Of a DNA stretch of 64,000 nt, positions 53,701 through 64,000 are shown piece after piece. The DNA is taken from assembly GCA_004431415.1 (NCBI GenBank), contig QPMI01000662.1, positions 117,747 to 181,746 on the forward strand, read 5' to 3'. The notes under the pieces are model-generated. The model searched no databases and was not told where the DNA came from. It worked only from the letters and a program-made list of their open reading frames with translations. Source of the DNA: Cyanophora paradoxa. Taxonomy: Eukaryota > Glaucocystophyceae > Cyanophorales > Cyanophoraceae. Position 1 is the first letter of the stretch, and each line of letters begins with the position of its first letter. Position numbers and translations under genes: made by a program.

Positions 53701-54183
53701 GCCCGACTCCTCGTCTTTTTTGAACGGCGCGGCGCGTGGGGCGCGCCCGAACGTGCCGGCGTACACCCGCCGGCTGACCACCGCGTACTGAGGCTCATAT
53801 GCTCCAGGCCCGGGGGCGGTCCCGCGCTCACCCTGTCCGGGGGCGGTCATCGGCCTGCCGGGCGGCGGCGAGCGGCTGCGGCTGCGGCGGCGGCCGGTGC
53901 TGGGCCGAGCACGTCCCGCCTGAGCATCCTCCTCACCGCTGGCATCGCCCTCGAACGCCGCTCCTGCCCGCCGCAGCCGCTTGCTCTCCCGGCGGCTGCC
54001 GACGCTGACGCTGCGGCCCTCGCGGCGTGGAGGCGTGCGCGGCGGCGTTGCCGGCCTGTCCAACACGTCAGCATAGTCGTAGCCGACGTCGACGACATCG
54101 TCCCAGACCGCCAGCGACTCCTCGAACTCGCCGAGGGCGCCAGCCAGCCGGGCCAGCACGCCCGGGCCGAACTGCTGGATCAT
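47735..54183 (-). CDS. Large PGxY-repeat protein, SHIPPO/axonemal-like, multi-exon
   Basis: ATG at 54183 gives MIQQFGPGVLARLAGALGEF, then an Arg/Ser-rich region. A long array of degenerate repeats follows: GPGAYEPQYAVVSRRVYAGT, LGPGAYEPRYEGVRPRNPAA, GPGQYDPRW, GPGRYRPD, EEGSELKYDP, EEGQELKYEPRLSLVKPRTD and SVPDFARLPGRPE. The PGxY-P core resembles sperm-tail PG-rich (SHIPPO/CIMAP) repeats of proteins that line flagellar microtubules. The later LKYDP repeats look like a derived form. Ala/Pro-rich linkers lie between repeats, many removed as introns. The C-terminal stretch from about 48260 has VATWHLRARKSTEGEAA and could belong to a separate gene. A flagellar role is inferred from the repeat. 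Confidence 0.6.
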
Positions 54184-54294
54184 CGCATCACCTAGCTACG
54201 GTTTTCATGGCTTCGCAAAGCCTGTGTGCCCGGCGGCGGCTTTCGCACCTCATTCGAAAGTTCTGCCTGTACCCGGGCGGGAAGCGAAAAAAAG

Positions 54295-56224
54295 ATGGAC
54301 CGCAGCCAGGTCCCGCTGGCGGGCCCGGTGATGCCGGGAATGGGACCGCCGCGCGATTTGAGGAAAGCTGCGCTGACCTCGGCCGCGGCCGCCGCTCCGA
54401 TGGGTCCGCCGCCGGCTCCAGCTGCCTCGCTCGTGTGCGCAGCCGCCGTGCGCAATACTTGCCGATCCTGGCCGTTGACGCCCGCGCGTCAGGCCCCCGC
54501 AGGCTCCGGTCCGCGGCTTGAAGAAGGAATTCACACCCGTCGAGTGGAGCGCATACTTCGATCGCAAAGAGACGATCCGTGTCGGCGAAAGCATATCCTC
54601 TCTCCGGCTGCTTCCTCCCGTGCTCTAGATTTGCGCGCGCCGCCCTTGACGCGCGCCCTGCACTCGTTCAACGCGTACTTCGCGGGGACGGCCGGCCCCG
54701 TCTTCGTCCTCCTGCACGGCGCCGGCCACTCCGGCCTAAGCTGGGCCGTCTGCGCGGTCCGCCGGCGCCACGCGCGACTCGGCAGGGCGGCAGCTAACGC
54801 GGAGCGGGAACTGTCGCCGGCGCGCGCATGCGCAGTCGCACCTGAAGCAGCGGTGCCGGGTGATGGCGTACGACTTCCGGGGCCACGGGGAGACGGAGAC
54901 GGCGGACGCCGGCAACCTCGCCGCCGACGTCCTCGTCCAGGCGCGCCGGCCCCGGGGCCGGCGCCGGGGCCGCTCGCTGAGGGGGGCGGCAGGACACGGT
55001 GGACGTCGTCAAGGCCGTCTACGGCGAGGAGCAGCCGCCCATCGTCCTCGTCGGCCACAGGCGCCCCCGCCGCCCGCCCGCCCGCCCGCCCTGCGCGGCC
55101 GGGGGCGACGGGGCGGGGCAGCATGGGCGGGGCGATTGCGGCGCGGGCGGCGGTGGCGGTGGAGGGCATCCCCTCCCTCGCCGGCCTCGCCGTCATCGAC
55201 GTCGTCGAGGGCACCGCCCTCCAGGCCCGCCCCGCCCCGCCCCGGCCCCTTCCCTGAGCGGGGGGCTGAGGGGGCGGGGGCGGCAGAGCCTGCAGCACAT
55301 GCGGGGCGTCCTGCAGCAGCGCCCCCCGGGCTTCGAGTCCCTGCCCCGCGCCATCGAGTGGAGGCGCCGCCCCCGCCCCCGACCCCCCGCCCCGCCCCCG
55401 CCACCGCCCCCTCACGGCCCCGCGCAGCGTCAAGAGCGGGACGCTGAGGAGCGTGGCGAGCGCCCGCGTCTCCTTCCCGGGGCAGGCGCGTGCCCTCCAG
55501 GTCCCCAGCATCCCGCCGCCCGAGTTTCGAGCCCCCGTGCGCGCAGTTGAAGGCGCTGGGGAACGGCAAGTACGGCTGGCGCATCGACCTCTTCGAGAGC
55601 GAGCGCTACTGGCACGGTGCCGTACCCCTCTTCGACGTCCCGTGCCTCTCTCGCCTGAGGGTTGCGCATGCGCAGGCTGGTTCGCGGGGCTGTCGGAGCT
55701 CTTCCTCTCGGCGCGCGTCCCGAAGATGCTGCTCGTCGCCGGCACCGACCGCCTCGACCGGCCCCTCACCATCGCCCAGATGCAGGCTCGAGTCCCCGCC
55801 GGCCCCTTTCCCTCCTGCTTCCTCTCTGATTCGAGATTTCGCAGGGCAAGTTCCAGCTCGCGCTGATATACGGCACCGGCCACTCCGTACACGAGGCGCG
55901 TACCCCTCGTCGTCCCCCTCCCCCTGTTTCGACCCCGTACCCCAGGACGAGCCGGAGAAGACGGCGGGCCAGCTGCTGGAGTTTGTCGAAAGGAACCGCG
56001 TGGGCATGGGCCCCCTCGTACCCGTCCCCGGGCACCCCCCCATCTCCCCCGCCGTACCCCGCCCCCCGGTCCCCCTCGCTGGGCCTCTCGCTGGGCCCGC
56101 GGCGGCGCCGCGGCCTCCGAGGCCCGCCCCAGGCGCATCGGCAGATTGCCCCGGGGCAGTACCCCTCCCGCACTTCGGAGGGGAGACGGTCGAGGAGGGG
56201 GACGAGGAGGTTGACGCCCCGTAG
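54295..56224 (+). CDS. PPME1: Protein phosphatase methylesterase 1 (PPME1), multi-exon
   Basis: An alpha/beta-hydrolase that removes the C-terminal methyl ester from PP2A catalytic subunit. ATG at 54295 (MDRSQVPLAGPVMPGMG). Then LKKEFTPVEWSAYFDRKETI, VFVLLHGAGHSGLSW, VMAYDFRGHGETE and VLVGHS, with the catalytic Ser joined across a GC-AG intron (55061-55121) to MGGAIAARAAVAVEGIPSLA. It continues with VIDVVEGTAL, LFLSARVPKMLLVAGTDRLD (catalytic Asp) and LIYGTGHSVHEDEPEKT (catalytic His). The order and residues match PPME1. The 3' end after LLEFVERNR is uncertain; two frames are open to 56224 and 56231. Confidence 0.88.
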
Positions 56225-56339
56225 GTCTTAGGTGTAGGTGCAGGCCTGCACATTCTTCTATTTTTGCAGTTTTGCTTGAAAAGGCACCATTGCTGTGGCT
56301 AGTGTGGCTAGGAGCTATCCGAGTGCTGAAGTGCTAAAT

Positions 56340-57105
56340 TCAAGTGCCAAAAAGCTCCGCCGCCGCCGCCGCCAGCAGCGCCTCCCGCGCCCACAGCCGC
56401 GCCACCCGCTGCAGCGCCTGCGCGTCTGCGCGCAGCGCTCAGCGCTAGCCGGCGGGGGCGGGGCGGGGCGGGGCGGGGCGGGCCGAGGGGACGCGGGCGT
56501 AGGTGCAGGAGGCGTGGTCGGGGAGGGCCGCCAGGAGCGCCTCGTCCGCCCCGTCCTCCGCCCGCCCGCCGCCGCCCACACGAACTCCAGCGCCGCCCCC
56601 GCCGCCCCGCCCGTTCGCACGCGCGCCCGTACGACGCCGACGCGAACCCCCGCAGCGAGAGCACCGTCACGCGCGGCGGCGCAGCCGGCGGCGCCCCGGG
56701 CGCCGGCGCCGGGCGCGCCGCGACCGCCGCGTCCACGAGCTCGGCCAGCTGGTCCCCGGGCTCCGCGGCGCCTGTTGCGCGCGCGTCGGGCGAGGGACGT
56801 GGAGGGGCGAGGGAGCGCGCACGTCTGCCGGCGCCGGCAGAACCATCGAGCACACGCGCGAGCCCCAGGGGCGGCGGCGGCGCGCCCTGCGAGGACAGCG
56901 CGCACGCGAGCTCCGCGAATGTCCTCAGCGCGTCCCGCGCGTGCGCGGCGAAGGCGGCCGTGTCGCTTCCGGGCCTTGCGCAGGCCCGCAGGCACCGCTG
57001 AAGTGAAACGCGGCCCGCTTGGGGATGGGGCCGCGATCGGAGGGGGGTACCGAACCTGCGGAGTCTAGCGTTGATCTGGTCGCTGATCACCGCGGCCGGC
57101 CATCA
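56340..57105 (-). CDS. Hypothetical protein, Ala-rich
   Basis: Minus-strand coding blocks with plausible splicing: ISDQINARLRRFG, then after an intron RCLRACARPGSDTAAFAAHA and LRTFAELACALSSQ, then GDQLAELVDAAVAARPAPAP, RVTVLSLRGFASASYGRA, ADEALLAALPDHASCTYA, and a last exon AQALQRVARLWAREALLAAA ending ELFGT at the stop 56340-56342. The start codon is not settled. It is probably mainly helical. No family recognised. It lies tail-to-tail with PPME1 and head-to-head with the phytochrome-PDE gene. Confidence 0.5.
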
Positions 57106-57341
57106 CGGCGAGAACGCGAGCCCCAGCTCCGAAGGCGCATGCGAAGCGCCAAATGAGCTAGGCTGGACTTTCGGCGAACGCCGGTTGCGTCGAGTCAGAG
57201 CGTTTGTTCGTTTCGGGCATCACATCGCGCGGACCTCGGACGGAGCACGTCGATGCGCGTGCCGGTTGCAGACGGGAGCGGACTCGCGTAGAACGGCATT
57301 GCGGGCTCGGCGCCCGCAGCGACACATCGCGGCGCGGAGAA

Positions 57342-60300
57342 ATGGGGCGGTCCGACGGCGCGGGCCGGGTCGAGGAAGAGATCGAAGAAGCGCAGATCCG
57401 CGAGCTGCAGCGCGGGTACGTCTCGCGGCGTGCCGGCGGGGCGCCGCGGGCGCGGGAACCGCCACATGTGAAACGGCGGTCGGCAGGCTGGTGCAGGAGA
57501 CGGGGTGCGTGGTGGTGGTCTCGCCGGGGCTGCTGGAGGTGCAGCAGGTGTCGGAGAACCTGGAGGTCTTCTTCGGGGTGCGCCCCGAGAAGGCCCTCGG
57601 GCGCTCGCTCGAGGCGCTCCTCGGCCACGACTCGTTCGACCAGCTGCAGGCGCGCTGGCCCCGCCCCGCCCCGCGCTAGCTGGCGCCGAGCGCGGGGCGC
57701 GCAGCGGGCCCTGGCGAAGGACGCGAAGGACCTCGCGGAGCTGCTGCCGATCGCCGTGCAGCGCGCCGACGGCCGCGGCGGCCTCGCGTGCATCCCGAGC
57801 CAGCCCGAGGAGGAGTACTGGGTGCTCGAGTTCGAGCCGCTGGTGCTGGGCGACGGGGCGGCGGCGGCGCTGCTGCCGCCGGGGATGCGGGCGGTTCCGT
57901 GCGTGAACCCGAGCTCGGTGCGGCGCGCCGTCGAGGAGCTGCACGAGCTCGAGGAGTCGGAAACCGGCCTCTTCGCCGCCGTCTGCGAGACCTTCTCCCG
58001 CCTCCTGTCCGCCCCCCGCCCCGCCCCGCCCCGCCCCGCGCCGCCGCCGGCGAGGCCGGGGCGGGCAGGGAGTTCGACCGGGTGATGTGCTACAAGTTCG
58101 CGCGGGACTGGCACGGCGAGGTCGTCGGCGAGGCCCTCCGCCCCGGCGTCCACCCGCCCTTCCTCGGCCTCAACTTCCCCGCCACGTCCGCCCCCGCCCG
58201 CACCCCGGCCCCGCCCCGCAGCCAGTTAGCCAGCTAGCTAGGACGCCGCGCCCGCCCGCCCGCCCGCCCGCCCGGCCGGCCGAGGCCGACGACGCGCTGG
58301 CCGGCGCAGGGACGTGCCGCCCTTCTTCCGGCAGAGCTTCTTCAAGCACCGAGTGCGGCACGTCTCCAGCACCAACGGCCGTGCGCCCCGCCCCCGCCCC
58401 GCCCCCGCGCCCCGCCCCGACCCCCCGGCGGGGGCGCGCAGGCGAGTACGCGGTGATCCCGTCGACGAACCCGGACACGGGGGGCCCGGTGGACCTGATG
58501 CCGTGCGGCCTGCGGGCGCCCACCAAGTGCAGCCGCGACTACTACAACAACATGGGCTCCCACGCCCAGCTCACGTGCGCCCCGAGCCCAGCCGCCTCTC
58601 AGCTAGCCTGCAAATGTGAGCCGGGGGCGCCGGCCGGCCCCCGCGCAGGTTCGCGGTGACGGTGCGGCGGAAGCTGTGGGGCACGATCAGCTGCCACCAC
58701 GGGGCCCCCGCCTTCGTGACCTACGCCACGCGCGCCGCCCTCCTCCCCATCGTGGCGGTGCCCCGGCGCCCCCCGCCCCGCCCCGCCCGCCCTCGCCCGG
58801 CCCGACGCGGGGGGCGGGGGCCAGGCGCTGGGGAAGACGGTGGAGCGGATGCAGCTGGAGCGGCAGCGCGCCACCGAGGCCCGCATCCGCGCCCTCACCA
58901 CCGCCGTCCGCCCCGCCCCGCGCCCCCGCCCCCGTCTCCCCTCTGATGCGCGGGGGCAGATGTACGGGCGGGCGGCGAACCAGCCGGAGAGCTTCCTCCA
59001 GAGCCTCGTGGGCGAGGACGTCGCGCCCCTCGCCTCCTCCGCCCCCGCCTCCGCCTCCGCCGCCACCCCGCGCCGCCTCCGCAGCCTCCCCGCCATCGGC
59101 CTCGCCCTCGACTCCCTCGCCTCCTCACAGGGCAGCGACTCCGGCGCCGGCGCCGACTCCTCCTCCGCCGGCGGCGACAGGGAGCGCGAGCGCGAGCGCG
59201 AGCGGGAGGCGCCGGGCGGCAGCGCGGGCTCGCCCCTGCTCCGCTCGCTCTCGGTGTCGGGGAGCCTCGCGCCGCCCGCCGCGACGCCGCTCCGCAAGCG
59301 GTCGATCGCGCGGTCGGAGTCGGGGTCGGGCGGGGGCCGGACGCCGCACCTGGAGGGGGAGATGCCGCGGCCGGCGCGGCGGCGGCCGCTGGGGATCGAG
59401 GTGGACGCGGACCCCTCGATGCTCCAGATCGTCCAGTGCTGCGGCGTCTGCGTCGTCTACGACGGCGAGAAGGCCCGCCCCAGGCGGGGCGGGGGCCATC
59501 GAGGCGGCGGGGCTGAGCTCCTCCCTCCCCCGCAGGTGTGCGGGGGCGTGGTGCCGCCGCTGGCGGACATCGAGGCGATCTGCGCGATCCTGGACAACCC
59601 CGTCTGCCTGGCGCTGATCGCGGCGGACCTGAGCCGGGAGGGCGAGTGGGAGGGGGAGGGCGACGACGCCGAGTTCGTCTGCTGGGCCGCCGAGTCCGCC
59701 CAGCGCTCCCTCGCTGAGGCCCGCCCCGCCTTCCCCCCCCCCCTCTCCCGCCCTCGTCTCTCTCCCTCTGACCTCGCTCGCCCCGCAGGTCTCGCCCGGG
59801 GTGAAGCTCGAGTGGTCGGGCGGCCTGCTCGTGCTCCTGCTCGACGAGGGGTACGCCATGTGGTTCCGCGAGGCCCGCACCGCCCTCGTCCGCTGGGCCG
59901 GCTGCGGCGCCTACTCTGTCAACGACGAGGGCGGCTACGGGCCCCGCGCCTCCTTCGACCAGTGCGATCCCCCCCCCCCTCCCCCTCCCCCCCCGTACGC
60001 GCTCACGTACCCCCCGCAGGTGGAAGGAGGAGGTCGGGGACCAGTGCGAGCCGTGGAGCGAGGAGGCGCGCCCGCCCGTGCCCCCCGCCCCCCCCCCCGC
60101 TCGCGGCCAACGCGCGCGGGCAGGACGAGGTGGCGGCGAAGGCGTTCCGGGCGGCCATCGCCGACGCCCTCCGCCTCATCGGTGCCCGGGGCCCCTCCCG
60201 CCCGCCCCGCCCCGCCCGCCGGCCTCGAGCGGGGGGCAGGGACGCTGCGGCGGCTGCGGGAGATCGAGCGGCGGAGCGTGGCGGCGCGGCCCGACGCCGA

Positions 60301-63300
60301 CTTCAGCACCCCCGCCGACCGCCTCGTCTCCGCCCTCTCCGTCATGGCCGGCAAGCCCGGTCCGTGCCGCGCCGCCCCCTCCCCGCCCCCGCCCCCCCCC
60401 CCCCCCCCCCCCCCCGCCCCGCCCCCGCCCTCCCGCCCTCGCGGGGCCCGAGCTGGGCGGCAGGGGTCTCGGAGGAGGAGAAGCGAGCGCTGGAGGCCTG
60501 CCTCACGCTCCTCACCTCCCAGCAGAACCTGCGCGCCGCGGCCTCCCCTCCCCCCGCCCCGCCCCGCTGACGGGGCGGCGCGGGGCAGGTACACGCCGGA
60601 CCTGGCGGGGCAGGTGCAGGCCGGCAAGCTCCGTCTCGATCGCGACACCCGCCGCTGGCTCTTCTCCGAGGCCCGCCCCGCGCTCCCCGCCCCGGCCCCG
60701 CCCCGCCCCGCGCTCCCCGCCCCGCCCCCGCGCGGCCTCTGAGGGCGGGGCGGGGCAGATCGCGCCCCAGGGGAGCTCCCGCGCCCTCGACACCGTCTCC
60801 ACGATGCGCGTGCCCCCCGCTCCTCGCCGCGCAGCGCCGCGGGGCGGGGCGGCTGAGGGGGGCGGCGGGGCAGGTCGACGCGATCGATGTCGCGCACGAA
60901 CTCGTTCAGCGGGAGCCACCCGAGCAGCGAGACCGAGGCCGACTCGCCCCGCCCCTGCGGCGCCCCGCGCCCCGACCCCGGCGCCCCGGCGCCCCACGCC
61001 GCCCTGGCCACCCAGCCCCCGCTCCAGTCCGCCCCGCCGCCCCCGGCCGCCCGCCCGCGCCTCCCCCGCCCTCTGACGCGGTACCCCCCGCGCAGGCCGC
61101 GGAGCCCCCTGGTCTCGGGCATCGTGATCGACTCCTCGGAGCTCGAGGAGCGACGGGACGCGCTCTTCACCCTCCTCGACTCGGTGCCGTACCCCGCCCT
61201 GCACCCCGCACCCCCCTCCCCCTCCGTGACCGGCTTTCGGCGCAGGAGTCGCTGGAGCTGGCGTGCGTGCGGGGGACGCTGAGCTCGTGGGACGACTTCG
61301 GTGCGCGCGGGGCGGGGCGGGCCCGCCGGCGGCCGCCGCCCCTCACGGCGCCCGCGCAGACATCTTCACGGTGGCCAAGGGCCCGGCGCTCGGGCGGCCC
61401 CTCTGCGCCACGTGCGCCCCCTTGCCCCGCCGGCCCCGCCGGCCCCTTGGCGCCGGGGCGAGCGGGGCGGGGCGGGGCGCGCAGGGCGTGGATGGTGCTG
61501 GAGCAGCACGGGCTGGTAGCGGCCTTCGCCCTCGACCCGCACCGCCTCCAGGCCTGGCTCTGGTGCATCGAGGACGGCTACCGCAGCAACCGTCCGCCCC
61601 GCCCCCCCCCGCCCCCCCCCCGCCCGACGCGTGCCCCCGCCGGCAGCCTACCACAACAACATCCACGCCAGCGACGTCACGCAGTCCATCGCCTGGCTCC
61701 TCACGCGCGTCCCTTCCCTCCACCCCCTCTCCCCCCCTCTCCCTCCCCATTTCGATACCCCCCGCAGGCGGGGGGCGCTGGCGCCGCACCTGACCGACCT
61801 CGAGAAGCTCGCCCTCGTCATCGCCGCCGTCATCCACGGTACCCCCCCCCCTTCCCTTTCTCCCCTTCTTGTGAATGCTGAAGCCCCTGGCAGACTTCGA
61901 GCACCCCGGATTCAACAACGGTACCCGGCCGCCCCGCGCCCCTCCGCCTCCCCCTCTCTCACGCCTGTACCCCCCGCAGGCTTCCAGGTGGCGACGGCGA
62001 CCGAGCTCGCGCTCCTCTACAACGACCGCGCGCCCCTCGAGAACCACCGTACCCTCCCCCGCCTCGCCACCCTTCGCGCCCCCCTCGCCCGACCTGGTCG
62101 CCGGGCCGGGGCAGACGTGTCGGCGGCGTGGCGGCGGCTGCGGATGCCGCAGCACAACTTCCTCGCCTCGATGAACCCCGCCCAGGCGCGCCCCCCGCCC
62201 GCGCCCACGAGGGCCCCGCTAGCGCTCAATCGGGGGCGGCAGGTGCGGGAGCTGAGGAAGCTCGTCGTCGACATCGTCCTCGCCACGGACATGAGCCAGG
62301 CGCCCCCTCCCCCGCCCCCGCCCCCGCCGCCCCCGCCTCCCCCTCGCGAGTGCGAGCGGGGCCCGCAGCACTTCGAGGGGCTCGGGGTCTTCAAGAAGCG
62401 CGCGGCGGTCGGCTTCGTGGCGGAGGGGGCCCAGGGCCCCTCCTCCCCGCCCCCGCTCTCCGACAGCAAGGCCCGCCACGCCCCCCACGCTCGCACCTCC
62501 CCGCGCCCCCGCCCCCGCCTCACCCCGGCCCCCAGCGCGCCTCCATCTGCCACCGCTCCTCTATCGTCGAGAGCGGGTGCGCCCCGCCGCCCCGCCCCGC
62601 CCGCCCCGCCCCGCCCGCCCCGCCGGCCCCGCCGGCCCCGCCCCGTCGGCGAGCGCGGGCGGGGCGGGCAGGCGGCGCCGACGAACGCGATGGCGGGGCG
62701 GCTGCCGCTGGCGGAGAAGCTCTCCGCCGACGACCGCCGCATCCTCGCCTGCACCGCCCTCAAGGCGCCCCCGGCCCCGCCCCGCCCCGCCCGCCCTGGG
62801 GCCCCCGAGCGGCCCCTGAGCGGGGCGCAGGTGGCGGACATCGGGCACGCGGCGAAGCCGCTGCCGCTGCACGTGGACTGGTCGACGCGCATCTGCAACG
62901 AGTTCTTCGCCCAGGGCGACCGCGAGCGCGACCTGGCCCGCGCCCCCTCCCCCCACGCCCCCCACCGCCCCCCCATCGCCCTCTGAGCGGCGGGGCGCAG
63001 GGCATCCCCGTCTCCCCCTTCATGTGCCGCAAGACCACCGTCATGCCCCGCTCCCAGGCGCCGCCCCCCGCCCCCGCCGCCCCCGCCGGGCCCCCTGACC
63101 GGCCCCGCCCCAGAGCGGCTTCTTCGAGTTCGTCGCCTTCCCCCTCTTCCAGGTGCCCCGCCCCCGCCCCGCCCCTCAGCCCCCCGCCGGCGGCGGCGCG
63201 CTCAGGCGGCGCAGGCGTGGGCCTCCGTCTTCCCCGCCGCCGAGGAGACCCTCCTCCCGCACCTCCAGCGCAACTACCAGGCGCCCCGCCCCGCCCCGCC

Positions 63301-63461
63301 CCGCCCCGTCTTCCTCTGTGCGTGCCGTTTGCTGAGGGTGCGGGGCGGCGCAGCACTGGCAGTCGCTGCCCGTCGACCCCGAGCCGGCCTCCGCCGTCCA
63401 GATCACCAAGGACTCGCCCCGCGCCCCGGCCTCGCCCCGCGCCCCGCGCTCCCCCGCTTAG
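57342..63461 (+). CDS. Phytochrome fused to 3',5'-cyclic nucleotide phosphodiesterase
   Basis: A photosensory module and a PDE in one gene with about 20 short introns. From ATG 57342: a helical lead (MGRSDGAGRVEEEIEEAQIR), and a PAS domain with VSPGLLEVQQVSENLEVFFG. The GAF domain has EFDRVMCYKFARDWHGEVVG, DVPPFFRQSFF and LRAPTKCSRDYYNNMGSHAQ, with Cys at the plant-type bilin site, then LWGTISCHHGAP. The PHY domain has CGVCVVYDGEKA, the PRASF tongue motif and EPWSEEA. After a linker comes a PDE domain with its metal-binding set: YHNNIHASDVTQS, VIHDFEHPGFNN (split by an intron), VADIGHAAKPLPLHVDWS, and SGFFEFVAFPLFQ near the C-terminus. A roughly 110-residue Ser/Arg-rich insert sits at the start of PHY. 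Light control of cAMP or cGMP breakdown is inferred. Confidence 0.87.
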
Positions 63462-64000
63462 AGCGCGGCGCCAGAGGCCCCCGCCGCATCTCTTTTCTTC
63501 CTCCGCTTCCCCTCCGCTCCCGGTCACTCTGTGTAGCCGTCGTTCATCATGAATGTAGTGCCTAGTACTATCTATTTTGGCTGCGAGTATTTCCATACAG
63601 TGGATTCGTTTCTATACAGCTTTTCCTTGATCAACCATCGCGCTCTAGGTCGTTATGCGCTGCTTGTGCTGGTTGGCTGCGTCCTGTATTCCCAGATTGG
63701 AGAACCTTGTTCAACGGTTGTATTTCTTTCGTTTCTAGATAGCAGAGTGGGTCTGGCTCCCCCGGGCAACAGGCTGTAATTTGTAGCTTTGTAGATCAGG
63801 GGGATCAAGCTGAGCTCGAATTGCTTCGAATTGCCAGCTTGGCTGGCTCCGATCGCGAATTCGAATCATCATGGCATGATCATCATCATGGCATGCCATG
63901 CCATGATGATGATCGGTTATTTGCAATTGTACTACGTATACGGTACTTTGTCAGTGTGTTGTTAATGACGAATCATTCGAATTCATCAGCACATGCACAT
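63462..64000. other. Downstream intergenic sequence
   Basis: Near-balanced base composition with short palindromes, notably catcatcatggcatgccat-type symmetry at about 63870-63915. No gene supported. Confidence 0.5.

Overview
The window is a piece of a very G+C-rich, intron-rich nuclear genome from a flagellated protist, probably an alga. It is interrupted by a 29.1-kb, visibly A+T-richer integrated virus of the Polinton/Maverick, Polinton-like virus and virophage kind. The host genes have many short introns (about 55-80 nt, several GC-AG). Recognisable host genes include UFL1, eukaryotic nitrate reductase, an ABCG transporter, 5-hydroxyisourate hydrolase, protein phosphatase methylesterase 1, a long protein with PGxY repeats like those of axonemal SHIPPO proteins, and a phytochrome fused to a cyclic-nucleotide phosphodiesterase. 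Nitrate reductase plus phytochrome fits an alga. GC-AG introns with high G+C recall haptophytes, but the lineage cannot be fixed from this window.

Layout. Positions 86-3812 (+) hold UFL1. The 3' part of nitrate reductase (-) is at 4776-8728. The integrated virus is 8729-37820, bounded by a perfect 6-bp target duplication CGCGCC (8723-8728 and 37821-37826). The remaining recognisable upstream part of nitrate reductase (-) is at 37821-38206, so the virus sits inside a molybdopterin-domain exon of that gene. Next come a mostly non-coding region with a 489-bp hAT-like MITE, an ABCG transporter (-), HIU hydrolase (-), an unknown gene (+), the PGxY-repeat protein (-), PPME1 (+), an unknown gene (-) and the phytochrome-PDE (+, 57342-63461).

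The virus has 1.2-kb terminal inverted repeats (TIRs). It carries two penton/minor-capsid-like genes, a double-jelly-roll major capsid protein, a FtsK/HerA packaging ATPase, a primase-SF3 helicase, a protein-primed family B DNA polymerase and a retroviral-type (rve) integrase. It also has a patatin-like phospholipase, a giant phage-like fibre of about 2,600 residues with HxH repeats, LamG-like and H-lectin-like domains, a tandem pair of unknown paralogues beside the fibre, and an S-adenosylmethionine decarboxylase. No capsid protease was found. Replication (polymerase, helicase), integration (rve, TIRs), assembly (capsid proteins, ATPase) and attachment/entry (fibre, phospholipase) are all represented, so this looks like a complete provirus and not a remnant. 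About a dozen reading-frame breaks occur, but each is explained by a single missing base, nearly all in short homopolymers, with no other nonsense change seen. They may be residual long-read errors.

The most notable items are the provirus that splits nitrate reductase, the nested 293-bp modules at its ends, a family of 30-bp-arm hairpins found in both TIRs and mid-genome, the giant fibre, and the host phytochrome-PDE fusion.
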